NCBI GenBank assembly: GCA_965278985.1
Contig: OZ257131.1
Coordinates: 2,852,001 to 2,916,000, forward strand
Length of the DNA: 64,000 nucleotides
Origin: CAISIP01 sp965278985
GTDB taxonomy: Bacteria; Pseudomonadota; Gammaproteobacteria; Burkholderiales; Burkholderiaceae_C
Direction of reading: 5' to 3'
Part shown: piece by piece, positions 44,179 through 52,219 of the stretch
Layout: the number at the start of each line of letters is the position of its first letter
Numbering within the stretch: position 1 is the first letter of the stretch
The notes under the pieces: model-generated
Told to the model about the DNA's origin: nothing
Seen by the model: the letters and a program-made list of their open reading frames with translations, nothing else
The model's database searches: none
Translations under genes and position numbers: made by a program

Positions 44179-44790
44179 ATGCGCACGCAGTACTACAGCG
44201 CCACCAGCCTCGATGGCTTCATCGCCACCGAAGACGACTCCCTGGAATGGCTGTTCCCGCTCGGGGAACTGGGCGCTTCCAGCTACCCGGCCTTCATCGC
44301 GGAAGTGGGTGCTCTGGCCATGGGCTCGACCACCTACGAATGGATGCTGCGCAACGCCGACAAGGTGATTGCCGAGACGGGTTCTGCATGGCCCTACGCG
44401 CAGCCCGCCTGGGTGTTCAGCAGCCGCACGCTGCCCCGCATCGATGGCGCCGACATCCGCTTCGTGCAGGGGGACGTGCGGCCCGTGCATGCGTCCATGT
44501 GTTCGGCGGCCGGAGGGAAGAACCTCTGGGTGGTGGGAGGCGGCGATCTCGCGGGGCAGTTCCACGACGCGGGGCTGCTGGACGAGCTCATCCTGCAGCT
44601 GGGCTCGGTCACCCTGGGTCGGGGACGCCCGTTGTTCCCGCGGCGCGTGCTCAGCCCCACGCTGCGGCTCACGGCCGTGCGCCAGATCGGCAGCAGCATG
44701 GTCGAGCTGCGCTACGACATCGACCGGATCGGGGAAGCCGCCCAGGGCCCGTTGGGCCAGGGCGCCGGGGAAGGGGGCGCGGCCGCCTGA
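44179..44790 (+). CDS. Dihydrofolate reductase family (RibD C-terminal-like) protein
   Basis: 203 residues. The family start YYSATSLDGFIATEDDSLEW, the LAMGSTTYEWML helix, LWVVGGGDLAGQFHDAGLLD and LGSVTLGRGRPLFPR match the YwjB/RibD-C group of DHFR-fold proteins. These are probable NADPH-dependent reductases of unknown substrate. It is divergent from the chemoreceptor and ends four bases before the convergent mini-gene. A short Gly/Ala-rich tail follows the fold. Confidence 0.85.
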   Translation: MRTQYYSATSLDGFIATEDDSLEWLFPLGELGASSYPAFIAEVGALAMGSTTYEWMLRNADKVIAETGSAWPYAQPAWVFSSRTLPRIDGADIRFVQGDVRPVHASMCSAAGGKNLWVVGGGDLAGQFHDAGLLDELILQLGSVTLGRGRPLFPRRVLSPTLRLTAVRQIGSSMVELRYDIDRIGEAAQGPLGQGAGEGGAAA

Positions 44791-44794
44791 ACGA

Positions 44795-45058
44795 TCAGCG
44801 CGGCGTCGCCAGCGCAAGCTTCGTGGAAGCCGCCTCGCGCAACGCCACCACGGGGGCACCGGGCGCGGTGGCAGCGGTGCGCATCGTCGACGACAGGGCC
44901 AGGCGCGACTGGAGCGTCTGGGTCTGCTGCATGAACTGGTCGTGCGCGGCGGATCGCTGGAGCAGGACCAGCGTGGTCATCGCCACGACCGAGGCGGTGA
45001 TCACGGCGGATGCCAGGGCGAAGTTGGTGCGCATGCTGCGGGAAGTCGTGGTGGTCAT
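44795..45058 (-). CDS. Small single-span membrane protein resembling the N-terminus of the neighbouring chemoreceptor
   Basis: 87 residues from ATG 45058, which has AAGGA eight bases upstream; an ATG two codons earlier would leave too little spacing. One membrane segment (NFALASAVITASVVAMTTLV, about 11-30) is followed by a short helical, probably periplasmic part. Residues after the segment, SAAHDQFMQQTQTLQSR, align with SANERFLQYTQGLNAR at the same place in the chemoreceptor (shared S-A, F, Q, T-Q, L, R). It has no HAMP or signalling domain. The upstream promoter motif is also shared. It may be a partial duplication now expressed as a mini-protein, possibly pairing with the receptor. Confidence 0.65.
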   Translation of the reverse strand: MTTTTSRSMRTNFALASAVITASVVAMTTLVLLQRSAAHDQFMQQTQTLQSRLALSSTMRTAATAPGAPVVALREAASTKLALATPR

Positions 45059-45103
45059 CGTCATCGTCCTTGTGTGGATGCCGGCGGGGCCGGAGACGGG
45101 ATG

Positions 45104-45147
45104 ACTGTAGGCGTGGGGCCGGCCGCAAGTGTGATGCAACTGTGACG
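45104..45147 (-). promoter_or_regulatory. Promoter-like motif upstream of the mini-protein gene
   Basis: On the minus strand GTCACAGTTGCATCACACTT, 16 bases, then CTACAGT. It matches the chemoreceptor site with one change in the 20-base left part, the same CTACAGT right part and identical spacing, while the 16 bases between differ. The right part lies about 45 bases from the start codon. Confidence 0.55.
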
Positions 45148-45188
45148 CGGCGCGGCGAATGGCCGCCACCGGACACTGCGGCAACCGT

Positions 45189-46235
45189 TCAGGCAGGCAT
45201 GCCGTCCCGCCGCCACACCGGCACCGGCAGGGCAGCGCCCACGGTGGCCCGCGCGCGCAGCTGGCCGCAGCCACCGTCCACATCCTGCCCCGCCGAATCG
45301 CGCAGCGTGGCCAGGATGCCGCGCGCACGCAGGCTGCGCGCCATGTCCTCGCAATGCGCCCAGGCCGGGCGTCGGAAGTCCGCGCCTTCCACGGCGTTGA
45401 AGGGGATCATGTTCAACACACCGAGCTTGCCGGACAACAGGCGCACGATGCCCTCGACTTCGTCCGCGCCATCGTTCACGCCCTCAAGCAGCGTCCACTG
45501 GTACTGCACGGGGTAGCCGCTGGCGCGCGCATACCGCTCGGCTTCCTCCACCAGTTCCTCGGGCGCCAGCTGCGGGGCACGCGGCAGCAAGGTGCACCGC
45601 AGCTCCGCCCGCGTGCTGTGCAGCGACAGCGCCAGCCCGGGCCGCACGCGCTGCTGGTGAAGCCGGGCGAAGGCCCGCGGGTCGCCCACGGTGGAGAACA
45701 CGATGTTCTTGTGGCCGATACCGCCCACGGTGCCCAGGAAGTCGATGGCCTCCAGCACGTTGTCCAGGTTGTGGGCCGGCTCCCCCATGCCCATGAACAC
45801 CACCTTGCGCACATGCCGCCGGCCCCGCGCCAGTGCCACCTGCGCCACGATCTCGGCGCTGCCCACCTGGCGCAGCAGGCCATCGCGGCCGGTCATGCAG
45901 AACTGGCAGCCCACGGCACAACCGACCTGCGAGGACACGCACACGCCGTCGCGGGGCAGCAGCACACTCTCCACGGTCTGGCCGTCCCCCAGGGCCACGA
46001 GCAGCCGCTCCGCCCCGCCGGTGCCGGGATGGACGGCGTGGATGCGTGCCAGCCCCGCCAGCTCCGCCTCGATGGCCGGCATCGCAGCCAGCAACTGCGC
46101 GGGGAAGAAGCTCGACGGGCGGCGCTTGCCACTGTCGCGCGGCAAGGCATGCGCCCATCCACGCAGGATGCGCTGCACATGGCTGGGGCCCGCCCCCGCG
46201 GCCTGCAGGCGCTGGATGATGTCGGTCAGCCGCAT
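45189..46235 (-). CDS. RlmN/Cfr family radical SAM methyltransferase
   Basis: 348 residues. The radical SAM cluster motif C-x3-C-x2-C is Cys106, 110 and 113 (CAVGCQFC). The strand before it reads RDGVCVSSQVG with Cys99, and the C-terminal methyl-carrying Cys lies in GQDVDGGCGQL (about 327). These are the hallmarks of enzymes that methylate C2 (RlmN) or C8 (Cfr) of A2503 in 23S rRNA. At 348 residues it is shorter than housekeeping RlmN (about 380). It follows a sensor kinase gene rather than the usual ndk-pilW-ispG context, so it may be a second copy. RlmN is the safer label. Confidence 0.88.
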   Translation of the reverse strand: MRLTDIIQRLQAAGAGPSHVQRILRGWAHALPRDSGKRRPSSFFPAQLLAAMPAIEAELAGLARIHAVHPGTGGAERLLVALGDGQTVESVLLPRDGVCVSSQVGCAVGCQFCMTGRDGLLRQVGSAEIVAQVALARGRRHVRKVVFMGMGEPAHNLDNVLEAIDFLGTVGGIGHKNIVFSTVGDPRAFARLHQQRVRPGLALSLHSTRAELRCTLLPRAPQLAPEELVEEAERYARASGYPVQYQWTLLEGVNDGADEVEGIVRLLSGKLGVLNMIPFNAVEGADFRRPAWAHCEDMARSLRARGILATLRDSAGQDVDGGCGQLRARATVGAALPVPVWRRDGMPA

Positions 46236-46311
46236 GCGGGGCCGTGGCGGCGGGCCAGGGGTGCGTCTGCATCATCCCCCGGGGGATGGCAGATGGCGCA
46301 AGGCGTTCGGA

Positions 46312-48174
46312 TCATGCGCCCGATTGTCCACGCAGAGGCATGCCTGCGGCCGCATCCGCAGGCACCACGATCCGCACCCCGCTGCCGTGCTCGCCACTCT
46401 GCAGCTGGAGCTCCACGCCGGCCAGCGCCGCGCGCTCCTGCATGGTGCGCATGCCATTGCCCCCGGCGCGCTGGAAGCCCACCCCGTCGTCGCGCAGGTC
46501 GATGGTGATCGCGCCGCCCGTGGCATGGGCGGCCAGCGTCAGCTGGCTGGCCTGCGCGTGCTGCAGCGCGTTGGACAGGGCTTCGAACAGGATGTACTGC
46601 AGGTGGTGCATCGCCTCTTCCGTGCAGCCCGCCCACAGCGGCAGCAGGTCCACCTCCCACTGCAGCGCCATGCCCGCCGCCTCGATGCGCGGCTGCAGGC
46701 GGAAACGCAGGCTGGCCAGCAGCGCGTTGATGTCGCCCACGGGCAGCGACATGGCATCCACCGACAGGCGCAGCTGGTCCAGCGATTCGCGCAGGGTCTG
46801 CAGCACCTCGGCCTGCGTGGCGCGGCCACCCTCGACCTGGCGCATGGCCGTGATGAGGTGGGCGCCCGCGCCGTCGTGCATGTCGCGCAGGATGCGGGCA
46901 CGTTCCTCGGTCTTGGCGGCAATGCGCTCGAGGCCGCGCAGCTCTTCGTGGCGCGTGGCCAGCTCGGCCTCGCGCTGCTGCACGCGGCGCTCCAGGGACT
47001 GGGTCAGTTCGCGCAGCTGCTGACGCGCGCGCTGGAAGCGCTGGCCCACGATGGCCAGCACGGCCACGCCGGTGAAGGCGGCCGCCACGATGGTCCAGCC
47101 GGCTTCGTCGTACAGCGCCGGGAACAGGCGGGCGGCACCGATGTCGGCCACCAGCGCAGCCCAGCACACCGCGGCGGCCAGCAGCATCCACACACGCGCC
47201 GCGTCGGGCGCGCGCCATGTGCCGTATGCCAGCCGCGCCACCAGCAGTGCCCATGCCGCGACCAGCAACGCCGTGCTGGCGAGCACGGCGTTCGGACCCA
47301 GCCAGCCGGCCACCAGGCAGACGAGCAACACCACTCCCGCAACCACACGTTCGCGCAACGGGCGGCTCCCCCACACGGCCAGCACCAGGCCGTAACCGGC
47401 CACGCAGCCCAGCCAGAACAGAAATTGCGCCACCTGGAACCACGCCGGCCATGCCAGCGGCGCGTCCTCCCACCAGCGGGCGGCCACCCGCAGGCACCAC
47501 AGCAGTTGCCATGCGGCCGCCGCAGCGTACAGCGCCTCGCGCTGCTGCCACCATAGCAGGATGCAGAAGGCGCTGACCAGCAGTCCGAAGAGGGACGCCG
47601 CGCGCGGCAGCGTCACGTCGCGCCATTCGCTGGCATGCCAGTGCTGGCGCAGCAGCGCCTCAGGCCCGATCTGCACGGTGGACACACCCGCACGGCGCAG
47701 GTAGTCGGCGCGGATGTCGATGTCCAGCACGTTCTGCGCCTGCAGCAGCGGCGCCGGAATGCGCAGCCACAGCGGGCGCTTGCCGCTCCAGCCATGCTGG
47801 GGCTCCAGCAGCACGCCCTCCTCGGCCAGCAACACGCCGTTGAGCGATACGCGGTAGGCGTTGGCGATGCGGGCGATGAACAGGGCCTGCGGCACATTGC
47901 CGCGCGTGGGGTCGTCGGCGAAGTGCAGGCGCACGCGCGCCCAACCGGCTTTGCGGCGCAGGGATACGTCCCAGTGCAGCGGCAGCTGCGTGCGCGAGGC
48001 GATGGGTGCGGCCTGCCCACGCAGCCGCACGATGAGTTCGGCGTCGCGCAGCTCGCGCACGCCGGCCTCCAGCGCGGGGGGTGCACTGTCCGCGGCGCCC
48101 GCACACAGCGCCCACACCGCGAACAGGCCGGCCCACCACCAGCGCAGCAGGCCATGAACGAGGCCGTGCCTCAC
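46312..48174 (-). CDS. 7TM sensor histidine kinase (7TMR-DISM-like, NarL-type HisKA_3)
   Basis: 620 residues, starting with GTG at 48174 that overlaps the regulator's stop by four bases. A signal-like N-terminus (LFAVWALCAGA), an extracytoplasmic beta-rich domain (about 35-185), about seven membrane segments (about 190-385), a coiled coil (QSLERRVQQREAELATRHEE) and HisKA_3 with His near 433 in RDMHDGAGAHL. The HATPase end has LFEALSNALQHAQASQ and DLRDDGVGF. It phosphorylates the LuxR-type regulator encoded just upstream. The extracytoplasmic part suggests it senses a carbohydrate or cell-surface signal. Its place after the TPS genes hints at control of secretion. Confidence 0.87.
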   Translation of the reverse strand: MRHGLVHGLLRWWWAGLFAVWALCAGAADSAPPALEAGVRELRDAELIVRLRGQAAPIASRTQLPLHWDVSLRRKAGWARVRLHFADDPTRGNVPQALFIARIANAYRVSLNGVLLAEEGVLLEPQHGWSGKRPLWLRIPAPLLQAQNVLDIDIRADYLRRAGVSTVQIGPEALLRQHWHASEWRDVTLPRAASLFGLLVSAFCILLWWQQREALYAAAAAWQLLWCLRVAARWWEDAPLAWPAWFQVAQFLFWLGCVAGYGLVLAVWGSRPLRERVVAGVVLLVCLVAGWLGPNAVLASTALLVAAWALLVARLAYGTWRAPDAARVWMLLAAAVCWAALVADIGAARLFPALYDEAGWTIVAAAFTGVAVLAIVGQRFQRARQQLRELTQSLERRVQQREAELATRHEELRGLERIAAKTEERARILRDMHDGAGAHLITAMRQVEGGRATQAEVLQTLRESLDQLRLSVDAMSLPVGDINALLASLRFRLQPRIEAAGMALQWEVDLLPLWAGCTEEAMHHLQYILFEALSNALQHAQASQLTLAAHATGGAITIDLRDDGVGFQRAGGNGMRTMQERAALAGVELQLQSGEHGSGVRIVVPADAAAGMPLRGQSGA

Positions 48175-48863
48175 GGCGCCACGGGCGGCGTGCCCAGCAG
48201 GCCCATGCGGCTGGCCTCGAACACGGCCTCGCTGCGCGAATGCACGGCCAGCTTGCTGTAGAGGTTCTTGATGTGGCTCTGTACGGTGTGCTTGGACACG
48301 GCCTGCAGACGCGCGATCTCGGCGTAGGAATAACCGCGGGCGATCAGCTCCAGCACTTCGGTCTCGCGCGGCGTGAGCAAGGAGGGCTCCGCGGCCGAAG
48401 GCGGGGCCGCAGGTGCCACGCCGCGGCCGTGGCGCTGCTGCATGCGCGCCAGCAGCTTGCGCGCGATCATGGGCGAGATGGGCGAAGCGCCCTGCTTCAC
48501 GTCCACGATGGTCTGCGCCACATCGGCGGGCGTGGCGTCCTTCTGGATGTAGCCCACGGCGCCGGCCTCCACGCAGCCGATCACCGTGTCCTCGTCGCCG
48601 AAGACCGAGACCACCAGCACATCGCAAGCCGGCTGCGTGCGCACCACGGTCCTGAGCAGTTCCAGCGCATGGCCATCGGGCAGCGCCAGGTCCGCCAGCA
48701 GCACGTCGGCCGTGTTCTGCGCGAACCAGGCGCGCGCAGGCGCCAGCATGCCGAAGGAGGCGACCAGTTCCAGCGATGGATGGGCGTTCACGCTGCCCTC
48801 GAAGAAGCCGCGCATGTCGGCGTCGTCTTCGAGCAGCACCACACGCCAGCGGGTCGTGGTCAT
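48171..48863 (-). CDS. LuxR family response regulator
   Basis: 230 residues from ATG 48863. The receiver domain has the acidic pair D13-D14, phospho-Asp58 in VLLADLALPDG and the conserved Lys in GYIQKDA. The C-terminal LuxR helix-turn-helix (about 170-215) reads LTPRETEVLELIARGYSYAE and SKHTVQSHIKNLYSKL. It is the partner of the kinase downstream, by GTGA coupling. It lies 100 bases after the last exoprotein gene and may share its transcript. The probable job is transcription control of the secretion locus or of surface genes. Confidence 0.9.
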   Translation of the reverse strand: MTTTRWRVVLLEDDADMRGFFEGSVNAHPSLELVASFGMLAPARAWFAQNTADVLLADLALPDGHALELLRTVVRTQPACDVLVVSVFGDEDTVIGCVEAGAVGYIQKDATPADVAQTIVDVKQGASPISPMIARKLLARMQQRHGRGVAPAAPPSAAEPSLLTPRETEVLELIARGYSYAEIARLQAVSKHTVQSHIKNLYSKLAVHSRSEAVFEASRMGLLGTPPVAP

Positions 48864-48963
48864 GTCAGGGATGTGGGAAGGAACGCGGGCATGGGCATGG
48901 GCGACAGCAGCGACAGGTGCGGCCAATGGTAGTGGCAGGTCCAGGGCACCACTGTCGGGGGTG

Positions 48964-51900
48964 TCACTGGCGCACGGACCGCAGCTCGCCTTTCTCGGTC
49001 AGCACCACGCGCGTCTCGCCATTGCTGGCGATTTCCACGTCGCCGCTGTCGTTCACGTCCTCGCCCGCTGCCTCGCGCGCGGCGACCACCAGGGCGCGGG
49101 CGATGCGGCCGGTCACCAGCTTGTGTTCCTCGTCGGCCGCCTCGCGTTCGGTCTCGCCCAGCGCCTCGGCGCGCAGGCGCTCGCGGTTGGCTTCGATCAG
49201 CTCGGACTCCAGGATCTGCAACTCGGTCTCCAGCGCCGTGCGCGCGGGGCCGGGCGCGGAGCCACTCGCCGGCTGCGGTGGCGTCACCTTGACGGTCAAG
49301 GCCTGGCGCAACCCCTTGTCCAGTGCCTCGCTCTCCAGCGTGCCATACCCTTGCAGCAACGACAGCGCGTTGAGCGTGGTACCCCGCATGTCGCGGCCCA
49401 TGTCGCGGGTGGCGGCTTGCAGGTCCTTGTCGTCGAGGAAGTAGGCCCAGCGCGCCTCGTCGAGGATCTGGCGGCGTACCTCGTCGGTGCCGCGGTTGAA
49501 CGCCTCCACGGCCTCCGGGCCCAGCGCATCTGCGATGACCGCGCGCGAATCGTTCAGGAATTCTTCGCTGGCCACGCTGTTGCGCACCGGGCCGATCACA
49601 TCGCCGGTGCGCAGATTCGCCACATCCGCCACGGACAGGCCAGGCAAGGGCGTGAGGCCGGCCGTCTGGCGCGTGGGCGGCTGGTAGGGTGGGGGCGGAA
49701 TCTCCAGCCGCGTGGGCGGTGGGGATGCGTCGCCTGGACCGGCGGGAATACCGCTGAGGGGCGGCGTGGGGGACGTCGGTGGCGCCATAGGCGTGTCGCC
49801 TTCCGCCGGAAAACTGGGCGTGCCGATGCTGCCCGCCACGCCGTTCGTGCGCCCCGGCTGGCTGGCCAGCAGCAGCGGCGACAACACATCCCCCGCAGTG
49901 CCGGCGGCCGAGAACGGCAGCGCCACCGGCACGCGACCGAACAGTGCCATGGACTGGGCGTTGGTGGAGCGCGTCACGCCGTTGTCCTGGCGCTCGGTGT
50001 TCACTTCCCGCAGCACCAGGCCACTGCCACTGCCGGTCCAGATCGCATCGACCAACTCCCGCGTGCCGACCCCGCCGGTCGTGTAGCCCCGGGTGCTGCC
50101 CAGTACAGCCTGCACGCTGCCGTCTGGCGTGATCAACACGAAGCGGCTCCCATTGGCGTCCCGGCTGGATTGGTCGGCCGACCACAGGCCAGGCGCCAGC
50201 ATGCTACCCACCGTGGAGGTCGGATCCGTTCCCGCCACCAGCGGGGGGTTGACGGCCTCGAAGCGTGTCTCCCCGGTCACGCGGTCGACCAGCTTTTCAC
50301 CGAGGTGGGTGAAGCCGCTGGTCACGAAGCGCTGCTGCAGCCGCGCGTCGAAATTGATGTTCATCTTGTCGGCATAAGGAGCGGTGGGCTGCCGCGCGCG
50401 GCTGGCCTCCTCGGCCGCGATACGGCTGGCCGACGCCTGCACATCCTGCGCGCCATTGGCACCGTACAACCGGGTCACCAGGCCACCACCTTCTTGTGTG
50501 GTGATGGCGAAGCCGCCACCCTGGACGGCCCAGACACGGTCGAACACCAGGCCTGTGTCCACGCCGGGCACCGCGCCGGCCACCGGGATCTCGCGCAGCA
50601 CGGCGCCGTCGGCACCGACCACCACGACGCGCGGCGCCATCGGCAGCACGCTGTTGGCTTCCGATCCCAGCAGCACCAGCCAGCCCCCCTGGCTGAGCGG
50701 CAGCGCACGGGTCGACACGGTGCCGGCGAACACCGCGACGGACGATGCCGCCGACACCTGGCCCGTGGGCGACACCACGCGCAGCCGGACCTGGTAGTTC
50801 CCGAGGGAATCGCCCTGGCCCGCGACCAGCAGCAGATCCTGGCCCACGGAGGGCACCACCGCGAACACCTGCTCGAACACGGCGTTGTTCCCGAACTCGT
50901 TGGAGTAACTGGTCTGGAACTGCAGGTCCACATCGGTCTGCTGGATGGTGAAACTGCCACGCTCCTGGATGCGCACGGTGCCGTGCCGCTGCACGTCGCC
51001 CGCAGCCGCACCCTGCGCGCCGGCATGCAGCGGCATATGCGAGCTGCCGGTGCGGTACGAGAAGGCCATGAATTCGCTGCTGCCGTCGGGATCGTTGGAG
51101 CCGATGGCCCAGGGCAGGTTGAGCTGGTAGGCGTCCAGCGTGATCAGGCCGCCCAGCGGGGCAGCATGGCTGCCAGTGGGCAGCCCCCCATCGGCGGCGG
51201 TCTCGCTGGTGGGCGCCACCGTGATGGTCTGCGTGGCAGCCAGGCGCACGGCACCGGCGTTGGCGCCTGCGTTGCCCGACACATCCAGCCGCGCATCGCC
51301 ATCGAGCACGAGGTTGCTGGCCGCGCTGGCAGATATCTGGCCAGCCGCACCTACGTCTGAGCGCGCATTCACCGTTCCGTTCAGGCGGATGTTGTCGGCA
51401 AAGAAGCCTGCCGCACCCCGCGGCACGTCGATGTCGCCCGCCAGGTCGATGCGGCTGCCCGCCGTGCCCGTGAGCGTGAAGCGCATCTGGCCCAGCACCG
51501 GGCTCGTGATGCTGACCTCGCGCGCCGTGGCCGCCATCACCTGGCCGCTGGGTGCCTCGATCCTGCTGCCTTTCTCTGTGATGACGCGGTCGCGCGCAAT
51601 CAGCCACACCTGCCCGCCCTCGCCCGCTGTGCGTGTGGTGATCTGGCTGCCGTCCTCCAGCACGATGCGGTTGTTGTACGGATTGAGGGAATCCACTCCC
51701 GCCTCGCAGGCGATGGCGTTGAAGCACTTGAAGTCGTACTTCCCATCCAGAAAATCCTGGTCGCGAATGTCCAGCGTGGAGGCCAGCAATCCCGCCACAT
51801 CCACGCGCGCCCCGGCGCCGAACAGGATGCCATTGGGGTTGAGCAAAAACACGCGCCCGTTGGACTGCAGCGCGCCGTGGATCTGGCTGGGCGTGTTGCC

Positions 51901-52161
51901 CGTGACGCGGTTGAGCACCGCGCTGCCCGCGTTCTGCTGCACGAAGCGCACCGTGTTGCCCGCGCCGATGGAGAAGCGGTCCCAGTGCAGGATGGCACCG
52001 GGCGTGTTCGTGACCTGCACGCCGTTGGTGAAGCGCTGCACATCGACCACACCGTTGATGACCGTCGCCGTGCCCGGCAATGTCTGCGCGAGAGCAGTGG
52101 CCTGGCAGGCCAGCAGCGCGGCCCATGCCAGTGGGTGCAGCAGGGGTTGCAGGGTTTTCAT
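48964..52161 (-). CDS. TpsA-type exoprotein with filamentous haemagglutinin N-terminal domain (copy 1)
   Basis: 1065 residues. Signal peptide to about 25 (LACQATALAQ), then the TPS secretion domain (about 26-290) with GVQVTNTPGAILHWDRFSIG, the NPNGILFG motif near 107 and DIRDQDFLDGKYDF. The middle (about 330-800) has no long adhesin repeats. A Pro-rich linker with PPPPYQPPTR (about 822) leads to a helical C-terminal domain (RTALETELQILESELIEANR). GGAGG precedes the start. It is exported through the TpsB pore encoded upstream and probably stays at or leaves the cell surface. Its role (adhesin, cytolysin or other) is not clear; there is no toxin or CDI module. Confidence 0.87.
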   Translation of the reverse strand: MKTLQPLLHPLAWAALLACQATALAQTLPGTATVINGVVDVQRFTNGVQVTNTPGAILHWDRFSIGAGNTVRFVQQNAGSAVLNRVTGNTPSQIHGALQSNGRVFLLNPNGILFGAGARVDVAGLLASTLDIRDQDFLDGKYDFKCFNAIACEAGVDSLNPYNNRIVLEDGSQITTRTAGEGGQVWLIARDRVITEKGSRIEAPSGQVMAATAREVSITSPVLGQMRFTLTGTAGSRIDLAGDIDVPRGAAGFFADNIRLNGTVNARSDVGAAGQISASAASNLVLDGDARLDVSGNAGANAGAVRLAATQTITVAPTSETAADGGLPTGSHAAPLGGLITLDAYQLNLPWAIGSNDPDGSSEFMAFSYRTGSSHMPLHAGAQGAAAGDVQRHGTVRIQERGSFTIQQTDVDLQFQTSYSNEFGNNAVFEQVFAVVPSVGQDLLLVAGQGDSLGNYQVRLRVVSPTGQVSAASSVAVFAGTVSTRALPLSQGGWLVLLGSEANSVLPMAPRVVVVGADGAVLREIPVAGAVPGVDTGLVFDRVWAVQGGGFAITTQEGGGLVTRLYGANGAQDVQASASRIAAEEASRARQPTAPYADKMNINFDARLQQRFVTSGFTHLGEKLVDRVTGETRFEAVNPPLVAGTDPTSTVGSMLAPGLWSADQSSRDANGSRFVLITPDGSVQAVLGSTRGYTTGGVGTRELVDAIWTGSGSGLVLREVNTERQDNGVTRSTNAQSMALFGRVPVALPFSAAGTAGDVLSPLLLASQPGRTNGVAGSIGTPSFPAEGDTPMAPPTSPTPPLSGIPAGPGDASPPPTRLEIPPPPYQPPTRQTAGLTPLPGLSVADVANLRTGDVIGPVRNSVASEEFLNDSRAVIADALGPEAVEAFNRGTDEVRRQILDEARWAYFLDDKDLQAATRDMGRDMRGTTLNALSLLQGYGTLESEALDKGLRQALTVKVTPPQPASGSAPGPARTALETELQILESELIEANRERLRAEALGETEREAADEEHKLVTGRIARALVVAAREAAGEDVNDSGDVEIASNGETRVVLTEKGELRSVRQ
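51390..52085 (-). repeat. Duplicated TPS-domain coding segment (copy in exoprotein 1)
   Basis: About 0.7 kb encoding the secretion domain is nearly the same at DNA level as 54781-55476, at a constant offset of 3391 bases and so without indels. Long stretches, for example around 51560-51600 against 54951-54991, are identical. The downstream middle regions differ, which points to recent duplication or gene conversion limited to this part. Confidence 0.8.
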
Positions 52162-52219
52162 CGTTACGCCTCCGTCCACAGGGTGTTCACACAATCACCG
52201 GGGCATGCAGGGGCGGACC

